A stretch of 6,581 bases of DNA, taken from assembly GCA_027068245.1 (NCBI GenBank), contig JAMOUF010000245.1, forward strand, positions 1 through 6,581, written 5' to 3'. Origin of the DNA: Campylobacterales bacterium (GTDB taxonomy: Bacteria > Campylobacterota > Campylobacteria > Campylobacterales > Nitratiruptoraceae). The notes beneath the pieces were generated by a model that made no database searches, was not told the origin of the DNA, and worked only from the letters and a program-made list of their open reading frames with translations. Position 1 is the stretch's first letter; each line of letters starts with the position of its first letter. The position numbers and the translations under genes were made by a program. Positions 1-6,581 of the stretch are shown in pieces.

Positions 1-1
1 A

Positions 2-874
2 AAACTGAAACCCGACGCCTTTATCCAGCCAAACTACATATCCTTTGAAAGTTTTTATGACGTTCCCACATACACCTTCATCCACGACCTCTCACATATA
101 AGATACAAAGAGTTTCACCCAAAGGAGCGGGTAGAGTATTTTGAAAAAAAGCTTCAAAAAAGCATTGAACAGAGCAAAAAAATCATAACTATATCCAACT
201 TCACAAAAAATGAGCTGATAGAGCTGAAACTGGCTAATGAGGATATGATAGAAGTCATCCCAAACGGGGTGGATGATAAGTTTGGGCCGGTATCCAAAGA
301 GGAGTTTGAGCCAACTGGCAGAAAGTTTCAGGTAGATTACAAAAAATTTTTTCTATATGTTGGTACGCTGGAGCCCAGGAAAAACTTGAAAAACCTCCTT
401 TTGGCATATCTGGATTATCTAAAGGAGACAAAAGAGCCGCTGCCGTTGATACTTGCAGGAGGCATCGGGTGGAGAAGCGAGCATTTTGACGATGTGTTGC
501 AAAAAGCCTTGCAAAGCGGTTATGTGAAACTGGCCGGATATGTGGCGGAAGAGGAGCTTATACATCTATATGGCGGCGCTTTGGCCTTTTTGTTCCCCTC
601 CTTTTACGAGGGCTTTGGCCTGCCGCCTCTGGAGGCGATGGCCTGCAAAACGACTGTCATCTCCTCCAATACCTCATCCATCCCTGAAGTCACCGGTGAT
701 GCGGCCATACTCATAGACCCACACAGTCCAAAGCAGATAAAAGATGCGATGATAAACATCCAGTCCGACTCTGCCCTCGCCTCCGCCCTGGCCCAAAAGG
801 GGTTAGATAGAAGCCGCCAGTTTAGCTGGGAAAAATCGGCCAAAAGGCTTTATGAAATAGTAAAAAATGGTTAA
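2..874 (+). CDS. GT4-family glycosyltransferase, 5'-truncated by window edge
   Basis: The reading frame is open from base 2 to the TAA at 872-874, giving 290 residues. The true start lies upstream, and an internal ATG at 245 is not the start because the homologous-looking sequence continues before it. Visible features are an HDLSH motif (fragment residues 28-32), SNFTKNEL (65-72), IPNGVD, a YVGTLEPRKNL segment that opens the C-terminal Rossmann domain, and the EX7E signature in FYEGFGLPPLEAM (Glu 203 and 211). This is the GT-B retaining, GT4 pattern of bacterial mannosyltransferase-like enzymes such as the WbpY/WbdB type. Members are usually about 370 residues, so roughly 80 are missing. It probably adds a sugar to a lipid-linked glycan at the cytoplasmic face of the inner membrane. 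Mannose is a guess from the manC downstream; the donor cannot be read from sequence. It overlaps the flippase gene by 8 bases. Confidence 0.93.
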   Translation, partial: KLKPDAFIQPNYISFESFYDVPTYTFIHDLSHIRYKEFHPKERVEYFEKKLQKSIEQSKKIITISNFTKNELIELKLANEDMIEVIPNGVDDKFGPVSKEEFEPTGRKFQVDYKKFFLYVGTLEPRKNLKNLLLAYLDYLKETKEPLPLILAGGIGWRSEHFDDVLQKALQSGYVKLAGYVAEEELIHLYGGALAFLFPSFYEGFGLPPLEAMACKTTVISSNTSSIPEVTGDAAILIDPHSPKQIKDAMINIQSDSALASALAQKGLDRSRQFSWEKSAKRLYEIVKNG

Positions 875-1967
875 ATTCATTCTATCTCTCACGGCCGCCG
901 AAACGGTTCTGCGACTTCTCAAGCTACTCTTTTTTCTATATATTGCGAATATTTTCGGAGCCGAAAACCTGGGGCGCTACAGCTACTTTACCTCTGTTTT
1001 CGCCATCATCTTCGTACTCTCCGATTTTGGCATTACCAAAAACATCACGCTGCAGCTGCTGAAAAAAAGAGATGTCCTATCCTCGGCCTGGCTTAGAATC
1101 GCTCTTTTTATACTCTTTTCTCTCTTTTTTATCACAGAGTCCCTGGCCTTTTTTGTCTTTATGCTCTTTTTAGGCGATGTGCTTTTTGAGCTTGTTTATG
1201 CGGTGCTAAGAGCCAAAGAAAAGTTTTTCAAAGAGAGTTTCATAAAACTACTCATCTCTTTTATCTATCTTGGCGTCATAGCCATATCCTATCTTTTTCA
1301 TCTGGGGCTGGAGGAGATATTTTTCCTGCTCTCCTTCTCTTTGTTTTCGCTATCTTTATACCACTTTCTAAAACACTACAAAACAATCCCGGGTATAAAA
1401 GATATAAAGGTAAACTGGTATATCTACATAGCCCTGCTTATGACCATTGTCTACTTCAAAGCCGACATCATCATCATAAAACACTTTTTCGACTACAAAA
1501 CAACCGGTATCTACTCCTCATCGATGAAAATCATAGAGATTGCAACCGTCATCACATCCATCGCCGGCACGGTGATGCTGCCAAAACTGGTAAAACGCAA
1601 GGCCTACTTCAAAGAGAACCTCCTTTTGGCCCTATTTTTAACACTTCTGTTCTTTTTTCTATCGCCTTTTATCTTAAAGCTTCTTTTTCCCAAATTTTAC
1701 ATCCAGGGAGCCCATCTGGTGCAAATCCTCTCTTTGGCCCTCTTTCCAATCGTGCTTAATAACTACTTTTTCACCCTCTTTTTAGCCAAAAACAAAGAGC
1801 TCTTCTACGCAGCCGTCACATCGTTTATGGCTTTATCAAACCTTTTTGGTAATATTGTAGCAGCCAAATATGGAGTGGAATATATAGCGGCCGTCAGCGT
1901 AGCTACCGAGATGATAGGTGCGGCGGCAGCTTTTTATCTATATCTATCAAAAGGGAAAAGATGGTAA
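867..1967 (+). CDS. Wzx-like polysaccharide flippase (MOP superfamily)
   Basis: This 366-residue protein is very hydrophobic, with about 11-12 likely membrane helices (roughly 5-30, 38-58, 72-89, 90-110, 126-146, 149-168, 183-204, 220-240, 251-273, 284-306, 311-333 and 338-360). The N-terminus resembles MOP-family exporters: helix 1 ends in FGAENLGRYSY and helix 2 in DFGITKNI. A mid-protein motif, KADIIIIKHFF..TTGIYSSSMKI (198-222), matches the usual Asp and Gly-x-Tyr-Ser pattern of the second half of these proteins. The expected role is flipping undecaprenyl-diphosphate-linked glycan across the inner membrane. It is shorter than typical Wzx proteins (about 400-480), mainly through short loops. 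The start is fixed by an in-frame TAA at 861-863 two codons upstream. No Shine-Dalgarno is visible and the ATG lies within the end of the glycosyltransferase gene, so reinitiation is likely. It overlaps manC by 7 bases. The substrate is unknown. Confidence 0.88.
   Translation: MVKFILSLTAAETVLRLLKLLFFLYIANIFGAENLGRYSYFTSVFAIIFVLSDFGITKNITLQLLKKRDVLSSAWLRIALFILFSLFFITESLAFFVFMLFLGDVLFELVYAVLRAKEKFFKESFIKLLISFIYLGVIAISYLFHLGLEEIFFLLSFSLFSLSLYHFLKHYKTIPGIKDIKVNWYIYIALLMTIVYFKADIIIIKHFFDYKTTGIYSSSMKIIEIATVITSIAGTVMLPKLVKRKAYFKENLLLALFLTLLFFFLSPFILKLLFPKFYIQGAHLVQILSLALFPIVLNNYFFTLFLAKNKELFYAAVTSFMALSNLFGNIVAAKYGVEYIAAVSVATEMIGAAAAFYLYLSKGKRW
1951..1955 (+). promoter_or_regulatory. manC ribosome binding site
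   Basis: AAGGG ends 5 bases before the manC ATG, inside the last codons of the flippase gene. It supports the ATG at 1961, which also places the GGSGTRLWP motif at the normal distance from the N-terminus. Confidence 0.55.
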
Positions 1968-3301
1968 ACCTCATTTTATGTGGCGGCAGCGGCACCAGGC
2001 TTTGGCCCCTAAGCCGCCAGATGATGCCAAAACAGTTTTTAAAGCTGTTTGATGGCAGCTCTTTATTTCAAAAAACCGTTGAGAGAAACCGGGAGCTTTG
2101 CAACAGCTTTTTGGTGGTAGCGAACAAGGAGCACTACTTTTTGGCCCTCGATGAGCTGGAGGAGCTGGGCCAGGAGGCCTCCTTCATCCTCGAGCCCTTT
2201 GGCAAAAACACCGCAGCCGCCATCGCCCTGGCGGCTCTGAAGGTGAAGGAGGATGAGATTCTCTTCGTCACCCCCTCGGACCACCTTATAAAAGATACGC
2301 GAAACTACCAAAAAGCGGTGGAGAGGGCAAAAGAGTTGGCACAGGAGGGATACCTTGTCACATTTGGCATCACCCCCACAAAACCCCATACCGGATATGG
2401 GTATATAAAGGTATCGGGTGAGGATGTCCTGGGCTTTTTCGAAAAACCGGACAGCAAAAAGGCGGCAGAGTTTTTGAAAGAGGGAAACTATCTTTGGAAC
2501 AGCGGAATGTTCTGCTTCAAGGCAAAAACCATTTTGGAGGAGTTTCAAAGACACAGACCAAAACTTCTTAAAGAGGCCAAAAAGGCTTATGAAAATGCGA
2601 AAAAGAGCCAAAATACCATAAGAATCGCCCCTGATGATATGCAAAATATGGAAGATATCAGCATAGACTACGCCATTATGGAAAAAAGCGACAAAATCAA
2701 ATGCGTAAAAAGCGATTTTGACTGGAACGATTTGGGAAGTTTCGATGAGCTGAGCCAGACCATTGAGGGTTCTAAAGCCTATGAGATAGAGAGCCAAAAC
2801 AACTTCGTCCTATCCAACAGAACCGTGGGGCTTGTAGGGATGGAAGATATCATCGTCATAGATACTAAAGATGCTCTTTTGATTTTGAAAAAGGGCAAAA
2901 GCCAGCTGGTAAAGGAGCTTGTCAAAGAGATTCCGGATAAGAACATTTTGAAATACCACCAAAAGGTCCACAGGCCCTGGGGCACATACGAGGTGCTGGT
3001 GACTGATAGAGGATACAAGATAAAGCGTATAGTGGTAAAGCCTGGTAAAAGGCTGAGCCTTCAAAAGCACTTCCACAGAAACGAGCACTGGATAGTCCTA
3101 AGCGGCACCGCTTTGGTGCAGGTGGGTCAAAAGGAGTATCTGGTAGGGCCCAACGAAAGCACATACATCAAATCCGGAGAGGTGCACCGCCTCTCAAATC
3201 CCGGCAAACTTCCCGTGGTTTTGCTCGAAGCACAGGTGGGAGAGTATGTGGGTGAAGACGACATTATCCGGATAGAGGACGATTTCCAAAGGGGGGATTA
3301 A
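1961..3301 (+). CDS. manC: mannose-1-phosphate guanylyltransferase / mannose-6-phosphate isomerase
   Basis: The 446-residue protein has two domains. The N-terminal nucleotidyltransferase domain carries [18 protein letters not shown] (8-27), [15 protein letters not shown] (78-92), TPSDH (104-108), FFEKP (159-163), NSGMF (180-184) and DWNDLGS (254-260). This domain converts mannose-1-phosphate and GTP to GDP-mannose. The C-terminal cupin (about 338-440) starts at RPWGTYEV and has [10 protein letters not shown] (368-377), with His370, His372 and Glu375 as probable metal ligands, plus a late His409. That is the type II phosphomannose isomerase signature, which interconverts fructose-6-P and mannose-6-P. 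Length is near the family norm of 450-480. Some ManC proteins with this domain lack measurable isomerase activity, so bifunctionality is inferred. An AAGGG at 1951-1955 lies 5 bases before the ATG. The gene is last in the polysaccharide operon and faces leuA. GDP-mannose may serve the upstream glycosyltransferase or feed deoxysugar synthesis. Confidence 0.96.
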   Translation: MVNLILCGGSGTRLWPLSRQMMPKQFLKLFDGSSLFQKTVERNRELCNSFLVVANKEHYFLALDELEELGQEASFILEPFGKNTAAAIALAALKVKEDEILFVTPSDHLIKDTRNYQKAVERAKELAQEGYLVTFGITPTKPHTGYGYIKVSGEDVLGFFEKPDSKKAAEFLKEGNYLWNSGMFCFKAKTILEEFQRHRPKLLKEAKKAYENAKKSQNTIRIAPDDMQNMEDISIDYAIMEKSDKIKCVKSDFDWNDLGSFDELSQTIEGSKAYEIESQNNFVLSNRTVGLVGMEDIIVIDTKDALLILKKGKSQLVKELVKEIPDKNILKYHQKVHRPWGTYEVLVTDRGYKIKRIVVKPGKRLSLQKHFHRNEHWIVLSGTALVQVGQKEYLVGPNESTYIKSGEVHRLSNPGKLPVVLLEAQVGEYVGEDDIIRIEDDFQRGD

Positions 3302-3310
3302 CCCCTTTGG
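3286..3310. terminator. perfect 9-bp inverted repeat at convergent gene ends; possible bidirectional terminator
   Basis: CCAAAGGGG (3286-3294) and CCCCTTTGG (3302-3310) are exact reverse complements separated by a 7-base loop, GGATTAA. The loop holds both stop codons: TAA of manC at 3299-3301 and TAA of leuA on the other strand at 3298-3300. The inverted repeat is seen directly. Its position between convergent genes suggests a shared terminator, but no T-run follows the stem in either direction, so it is not a canonical intrinsic terminator. It could act weakly, act with Rho, or protect 3' ends. I am sure of the structure and unsure of the function. Confidence 0.4.
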
Positions 3311-4833
3311 GCCTCGAAGTTGTCCTTCATCGATATGTAGCTGTTTAGCGCGCTTACATAGGCCCTGGCGCTGGCTATCATTGTATCTATACTAAGCCCG
3401 TGTCCTATTACGGCCGGCCTGTCTTTTTCAAAGACCACCTTCACCACCACTTTAGCCAAGGCGTCTTTGCCTTTGCTGACCGCTGTCACCTGATAGTCAT
3501 TCAGCGTCCCTTTGTAGCCGCTGATTCTGTCAATCGTCTTAAAAATGGCGTCTATCGTCCCATCGCCAATTCCAGCGTCCGTCACCTCCTCGCCCCTGTG
3601 CTCTATCGTCACAGCAGCACTTGGGACGCCCTCGCTGCAGTCGCTTATCTGCAGTTTTTTCAGTTTATATACTTCCGGTGCGCTTGAGAGCTCGTTGGTT
3701 ATAAGAACCCTTATATCATCGTCCGTTATCTCTTTTTTCTTGTCTGCCAACAGCTTGAAACGCTCGAAGGCTTTGTTAAGCTCATCTGCGCTCAACTCAA
3801 ACCCAAGCTCCTCCACCTTCTTTTTAAAGGCGTGTCTGCCCGAATGTTTACCAAGCACGATGGCGTTTCTGTCAAGCCCTATATCCTCGGCCCTCATAAT
3901 CTCGTAAGTTTCCGTATGCTTCAACACCCCGTCTTGATGTATTCCGCTCTCGTGGGCGAAGGCGTTTTTACCCACCACCGCTTTGTTCGGCTGGGGCTCT
4001 ATGCCGGTTATAGCCGCCACCAGACGGCTGGTTGGGTATATCTCTTTCGTGTTTATGTTGGTATCGATATCTTTGAATATATCTTTCCTGGTCTTTATCG
4101 CCATCACTATCTCTTCCAAAGCGGCGTTTCCGGCCCTCTCTCCAAGCCCGTTTATGGTGCACTCCACCTGCCTGGCCCCATTTAAGACGCTGTAAAGCGA
4201 GTTCGCCACGGCAAGTCCCAAATCGTTATGACAGTGAACCGATATAACGGCCCTATCCCCTATGAAATCTTTCAACTCCTTTATCATCTCTCCCATCTCA
4301 TGGGGAAATCTGTAACCAACCGTATCCGGAATGTTGATGGTTTTGGCACCAGCTTTTATCACCTCATCTATTATCTCTTTCAAAAAGCCCATCTCGCTTC
4401 TGCCCGCATCCTCACAGCTAAATTCCACGTCCTCCACAAACTCCTTGGCGTATTTTACTGCCTCCACCGCCCGTCTTATCACTTCATCGGGCTTCATTCT
4501 TAGCTTATACTCCATATGTATAGGACTTGTGGCTATGAAGGTGTGTATCCTTCTGTGTTTCGCATCCGCCACCGCCTCGCCGGCTGCTTTTATATCCTTC
4601 TCCACCGCCCTTGCCAAAGAGCAGACGGTGGACTTTTGCACCACCTGGCTTATCTTTTTTATAGCCTCGAAATCCCCGGGACTCGCCGCCGCGAAACCGG
4701 CCTCTATGATATCCACCCCAAGCCTTTCAAGCTGCTTGGCTATCTGGATTTTCTCCTCGGTATTCATAGATGCTCCCGGACTTTGCTCCCCATCTCTCAA
4801 TGTTGTATCAAATATTTTTACAATTTCAGACAT
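3298..4833 (-). CDS. leuA: 2-isopropylmalate synthase
   Basis: This complete 511-residue protein condenses acetyl-CoA with 2-ketoisovalerate, the first committed step of leucine synthesis, in the cytoplasm. The catalytic TIM barrel has [16 protein letters not shown] (8-23, catalytic/metal Arg13-Asp14), [13 protein letters not shown] (42-54), HCHNDLG (200-206, metal ligands His200 and His202) and [13 protein letters not shown] (229-241). The linker carries HESGIHQDG (294-302) and GKHSGRHAF (328-336). The C-terminal allosteric domain (about 385-505) has [13 protein letters not shown] (424-436) and [25 protein letters not shown] sequence (477-497), so leucine feedback inhibition is expected. The length is typical, and the [15 protein letters not shown] start separates it from homocitrate or citramalate synthases, though citramalate synthase cannot be fully excluded by eye. 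No leuB, leuC or leuD is in the window. Its last four bases overlap the end of manC. Confidence 0.96.
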   Translation of the reverse strand: MSEIVKIFDTTLRDGEQSPGASMNTEEKIQIAKQLERLGVDIIEAGFAAASPGDFEAIKKISQVVQKSTVCSLARAVEKDIKAAGEAVADAKHRRIHTFIATSPIHMEYKLRMKPDEVIRRAVEAVKYAKEFVEDVEFSCEDAGRSEMGFLKEIIDEVIKAGAKTINIPDTVGYRFPHEMGEMIKELKDFIGDRAVISVHCHNDLGLAVANSLYSVLNGARQVECTINGLGERAGNAALEEIVMAIKTRKDIFKDIDTNINTKEIYPTSRLVAAITGIEPQPNKAVVGKNAFAHESGIHQDGVLKHTETYEIMRAEDIGLDRNAIVLGKHSGRHAFKKKVEELGFELSADELNKAFERFKLLADKKKEITDDDIRVLITNELSSAPEVYKLKKLQISDCSEGVPSAAVTIEHRGEEVTDAGIGDGTIDAIFKTIDRISGYKGTLNDYQVTAVSKGKDALAKVVVKVVFEKDRPAVIGHGLSIDTMIASARAYVSALNSYISMKDNFEAQRG

Positions 4834-4840
4834 TTTTTTA

Positions 4841-4846
4841 TCCTTT
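4841..4846 (-). promoter_or_regulatory. leuA ribosome binding site
   Basis: Read on the minus strand this is AAAGGA, 7 bases before the leuA ATG (4831-4833). The spacing is good and it fixes the start, which places the DTTLRDGEQ motif at residue 9, as is usual for the family. Confidence 0.75.
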
Positions 4847-4878
4847 TTAAATTTTATAACAGATATATGGTTGCAGTG

Positions 4879-4887
4879 ATTATAACA
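4879..4887 (-). promoter_or_regulatory. leuA promoter, extended -10 element
   Basis: On the minus strand these bases read TGTTATAAT, an exact TGnTATAAT extended -10, directly preceded by a T-rich run (TCTTTT). No good -35 is seen: the hexamer 17 bases upstream reads TGCTGC. An extended -10 after T-rich sequence without a -35 is the usual housekeeping promoter form in Campylobacter and relatives. Transcription would begin near 4871-4873 and leave a leader of about 40 bases, too short for a leucine-rich attenuator peptide. The surrounding 130-base gap between pssA and leuA (4834-4963) holds nothing else I can support; I see no clear terminator after pssA, so read-through from pssA into leuA is possible. 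Confidence 0.65.
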
Positions 4888-4963
4888 AAAAGATTAAAGG
4901 GGCAGCAGAAGGTTTTTTATCTCGATTTTGGGAAGATATTTCTGGGATTTTATAACTCCGATA

Positions 4964-5686
4964 TCAATTTTTTTCAAACTTCATCCTTTTTCTAATCAAA
5001 AAGTATCCGGCCCTAATTATACCAGAAAATATATACAGTGTGATAATTATTGTCAGCAACTCTATGGGGTATAGATACAACAGCCCAAGCAGAAGTATCA
5101 AAATAACCAGTATCCGGATGATGTGTATCTTTTTCAGCTCTATCTTTTTGAAACTTGGATAGCGGATGTTGCTAACCATCAGCAAAGCCACGCCCAGCGT
5201 CATCAACACTATCAAAAATCTCAAAGGGGTTAAATCGTATTTTAGATAGAGAAGTATCCAGCTGGCTACGAAAACGGCGGCCGTTGGGATGGGAACGCCT
5301 ACAAATACGCTGGGCTCGCTGCTTGGGGCCATCACGTTGAACCTGGCAAGCCTGATGGCTCCAAACACCACGTACAAAGCGGCCACCATGGAGCCAAGCT
5401 TGCCGTATCCGGCCCCAACCGTCTGATAAAAAAGGATAGCCGGAGCCACCCCAAAGGCCACAATGTCCGCCAGGGAATCGAACTCCATCCCAAACTTGCT
5501 GGTGGCGTTGGTAAGCCTTGCCACCCTTCCGTCAATCCCATCCAAAATCAGCGATACGAATATCAGCCAGGCGGCCTTCTCAAAATCGCCCTTAATAGAG
5601 GCGATGATGCTTATGACCCCTACAAAGATGGAGAGGGCCGTAAAAAAGTTTGGAAAGATATATCTGATATCGAACGACTTTTCCAC
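4964..5686 (-). CDS. pssA: CDP-diacylglycerol--serine O-phosphatidyltransferase (phosphatidylserine synthase)
   Basis: This 240-residue inner-membrane enzyme makes phosphatidylserine from CDP-diacylglycerol and serine, the precursor of phosphatidylethanolamine. The full CDP-alcohol phosphotransferase signature D-x2-DG-x2-AR-x8-G-x3-D-x3-D is present (Asp49, Asp52, Gly53, Ala56, Arg57, Gly66, Asp70, Asp74). Hydrophobic segments lie at about 12-30, 37-48, 74-88, 98-112, 128-147, 154-172, 188-206 and 208-228. The N-terminal IRYIFPNFFTALSIFVG and internal RLARFN favour serine over glycerol-phosphate or choline acceptors. Length fits the Gram-positive/epsilonproteobacterial type of about 240 residues rather than the unrelated E. 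coli PssA. The start is GTG at 5684-5686: an in-frame TAA at 5696-5698 leaves no other upstream start. That GTG shares one base with the ftsH TAG. No phosphatidylserine decarboxylase gene (psd) is in the window. Confidence 0.94.
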   Translation of the reverse strand: MEKSFDIRYIFPNFFTALSIFVGVISIIASIKGDFEKAAWLIFVSLILDGIDGRVARLTNATSKFGMEFDSLADIVAFGVAPAILFYQTVGAGYGKLGSMVAALYVVFGAIRLARFNVMAPSSEPSVFVGVPIPTAAVFVASWILLYLKYDLTPLRFLIVLMTLGVALLMVSNIRYPSFKKIELKKIHIIRILVILILLLGLLYLYPIELLTIIITLYIFSGIIRAGYFLIRKRMKFEKN

Positions 5687-6581
5687 TACTCCTCTTTATC
5701 TTTTTTATCCTCGGAGTCCTCTTCAGGCTCCTCTTTTTTCCTGTGGGCCTCCTCTTTGGCCTTTTCCAAATCATCCTCGTCGTTTACCAGCAAAGACTCT
5801 TTTTGGCTCTCCTCTTCAAACTTTTTGATGATATCTCTGACCTCTTTACCCTCTATCACCTCTTTTTCCAAAAGCACCTTCACCATATTTTCGATAGCCG
5901 GGGCATACTCTTTGAGCCTGCTTTTGACATACTGGTATCTGTTCTCCAAAAACTGCTTTATAAACTCGTCAATCTCTTCTGCGAGCTTCTCGCTATACTC
6001 TTTTACAGGCTGCAGCCCGCCGCCAAGGAACATGTTTTTCTGCTTCTCCAGCACCATCAGTCCGGCCACGTCGCTCATACCATACATGCTAACCATCGCT
6101 TTTACTATATCGGTGGCCCGCTCCAGGTCGTTTGCAGCCCCGGTGGTTATCTCGCCCAAGAATATCTCCTCTGCGGCCCTGCCGCCAAGAAGCGTGTCTA
6201 TCTCAGCCACCAGCTCCGCCTTTGTCATCAGGTATTTGTTCTCTTCCGGAGTGTTTAGCGTATAACCCAAAGCGGCGAGTCCTCTTGGGATGATGGATAC
6301 CTTCGTAACCTTCCTGGCGCCCTTGGTGGTCTCGGCTATCAGCGCATGTCCGCTCTCGTGGTAGGCTACGATTTTCTTCTCTTTTGGAGAAATCCTTCTG
6401 CTCTTTTTCTCAAGTCCGGCAATAGCCCTCTCAACGGCCTCCAACAGGTCTTCTTGCTCCACCTTTTCCTTGTTTTTCCTACCGGCAAGCAGTGCGGCCT
6501 CGTTTACGATGTTTGCCAAGTCCGCCCCGGCCAGTCCGGCCGTAAGCCTGGCTATCTCTTTCAAATCCACGTTCGGATCCA
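5686..6581 (-). CDS. ftsH: ATP-dependent zinc metalloprotease FtsH, C-terminal part (5' end beyond window)
   Basis: The frame stays open to the right edge of the window, so about 298 C-terminal residues are present and the transmembrane part and most of the AAA ATPase domain are missing. The Val at 6568-6570 (GTG) is internal, not a start, because PDPN-type FtsH sequence precedes it. Counting from that Val as residue 1, the end of the AAA domain shows GLAGADLANIVNEAALLA (12-29). The peptidase domain has the zinc motif HESGH (71-75), VSIIPRG (91-97), LLGGRAAEE (127-135) and TTGAANDLERAT (142-153), whose Asp148 is the expected third zinc ligand. The protein degrades membrane and short-lived cytoplasmic proteins at the inner membrane. 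It ends in a highly charged tail of about 43 residues (252-294), rich in Glu and Lys. The TAG stop overlaps the pssA GTG by one base. Confidence 0.96.
   Translation of the reverse strand, partial: DPNVDLKEIARLTAGLAGADLANIVNEAALLAGRKNKEKVEQEDLLEAVERAIAGLEKKSRRISPKEKKIVAYHESGHALIAETTKGARKVTKVSIIPRGLAALGYTLNTPEENKYLMTKAELVAEIDTLLGGRAAEEIFLGEITTGAANDLERATDIVKAMVSMYGMSDVAGLMVLEKQKNMFLGGGLQPVKEYSEKLAEEIDEFIKQFLENRYQYVKSRLKEYAPAIENMVKVLLEKEVIEGKEVRDIIKKFEEESQKESLLVNDEDDLEKAKEEAHRKKEEPEEDSEDKKDKEE
5689..5695 (-). promoter_or_regulatory. pssA ribosome binding site at a close spacing
   Basis: The minus strand reads AGAGGAG, then TA, then the GTG start. The AGGAG core is only 2 bases from the start, or 4 if AGAGG is the pairing part. 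It lies inside the last ftsH codons. With the TAGTG stop/start overlap it supports translation of pssA by ribosomes finishing ftsH. Confidence 0.55.

Noticed and set aside
245..247. ATG as start of the glycosyltransferase
   Set aside because: The same frame is open and family-like back to base 2, including the HDLSH and SNFTKNEL segments, so the gene starts outside the window.
2173..2182. 10-base palindrome GGAGGCCTCC in manC
   Set aside because: It lies in the middle of conserved coding sequence with no link to a gene boundary and is short enough to be chance.
2063..2797. 244-codon open frame on the minus strand inside manC
   Set aside because: It is fully antisense to a well-supported gene. 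Its predicted protein has no recognisable motif and the frame is explained by codon bias of the sense gene.
3291..3296. Run of six G near the end of manC as a phase-variable tract
   Set aside because: Phase-variable poly-G tracts in Campylobacterota are usually eight or more bases, and slippage here would change only the last manC residues and the stop. The run also belongs to the inverted repeat.
4834..4963. Small gene, riboswitch or pssA terminator in the pssA-leuA gap
   Set aside because: Apart from the promoter and ribosome binding site I found no convincing open frame, stem with a T-run, or known leader structure in these 130 bases.
4331..4995. Two plus-strand frames (182 and 159 codons) opposite the start of leuA
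   Set aside because: Both are antisense to leuA and its upstream region, are Ser/Ile/Leu-rich in the manner of shadow frames, and have no family resemblance.
5743..6265. Two plus-strand frames (171 and 169 codons) opposite ftsH
   Set aside because: Both overlap each other and lie antisense to conserved FtsH peptidase sequence; they show no domain or start signal.
6568..6570. GTG as start of ftsH
   Set aside because: It is an internal Val codon; the frame continues to the window edge with FtsH-like sequence and the ATPase domain must lie further upstream.

Overview
The window looks like a chromosomal segment from a Campylobacterota (epsilonproteobacterial) relative, probably free-living. This is inferred from protein style, AT-leaning codon use with many Ile ATA codons, an extended -10 promoter with no clear -35, and the ftsH-pssA pairing familiar from that phylum. 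No rRNA or other marker gene is present to settle the genus. By eye the base composition is mid-range and even across the window, with no obvious foreign block.

Layout. The left half (2-3301, + strand) is the tail of a surface-polysaccharide operon. It holds a GT4 glycosyltransferase that lacks its N-terminus at the window edge, a Wzx-like flippase, and manC, which encodes mannose-1-phosphate guanylyltransferase with a type II phosphomannose isomerase domain. These genes overlap by 8 and 7 bases, so they are very likely co-transcribed and translationally coupled. The right half (3298-6581, - strand) is a housekeeping run read in the order ftsH (C-terminal part only), pssA, leuA. ftsH and pssA share one base of a TAGTG stop/start junction. 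leuA follows after a 130-base gap that contains a good extended -10 promoter and a ribosome binding site.

How the genes fit together. ManC makes GDP-mannose, the glycosyltransferase probably uses a nucleotide sugar (perhaps that one) to build a lipid-linked glycan, and the flippase moves the glycan across the inner membrane. On the other side, FtsH (membrane protease) and PssA (phosphatidylserine synthase) both serve the inner membrane, and LeuA commits 2-ketoisovalerate to leucine. The two halves meet tail to tail. The stop codons of manC and leuA overlap inside a TTAA palindrome, in the loop of a perfect 9-bp inverted repeat, so both proteins end in a Gln-Arg-Gly peptide.

I found no RNA gene, mobile element, CRISPR array or undescribed system. 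The most unusual feature is the manC/leuA junction. No gene-free stretch exceeds 130 bases.
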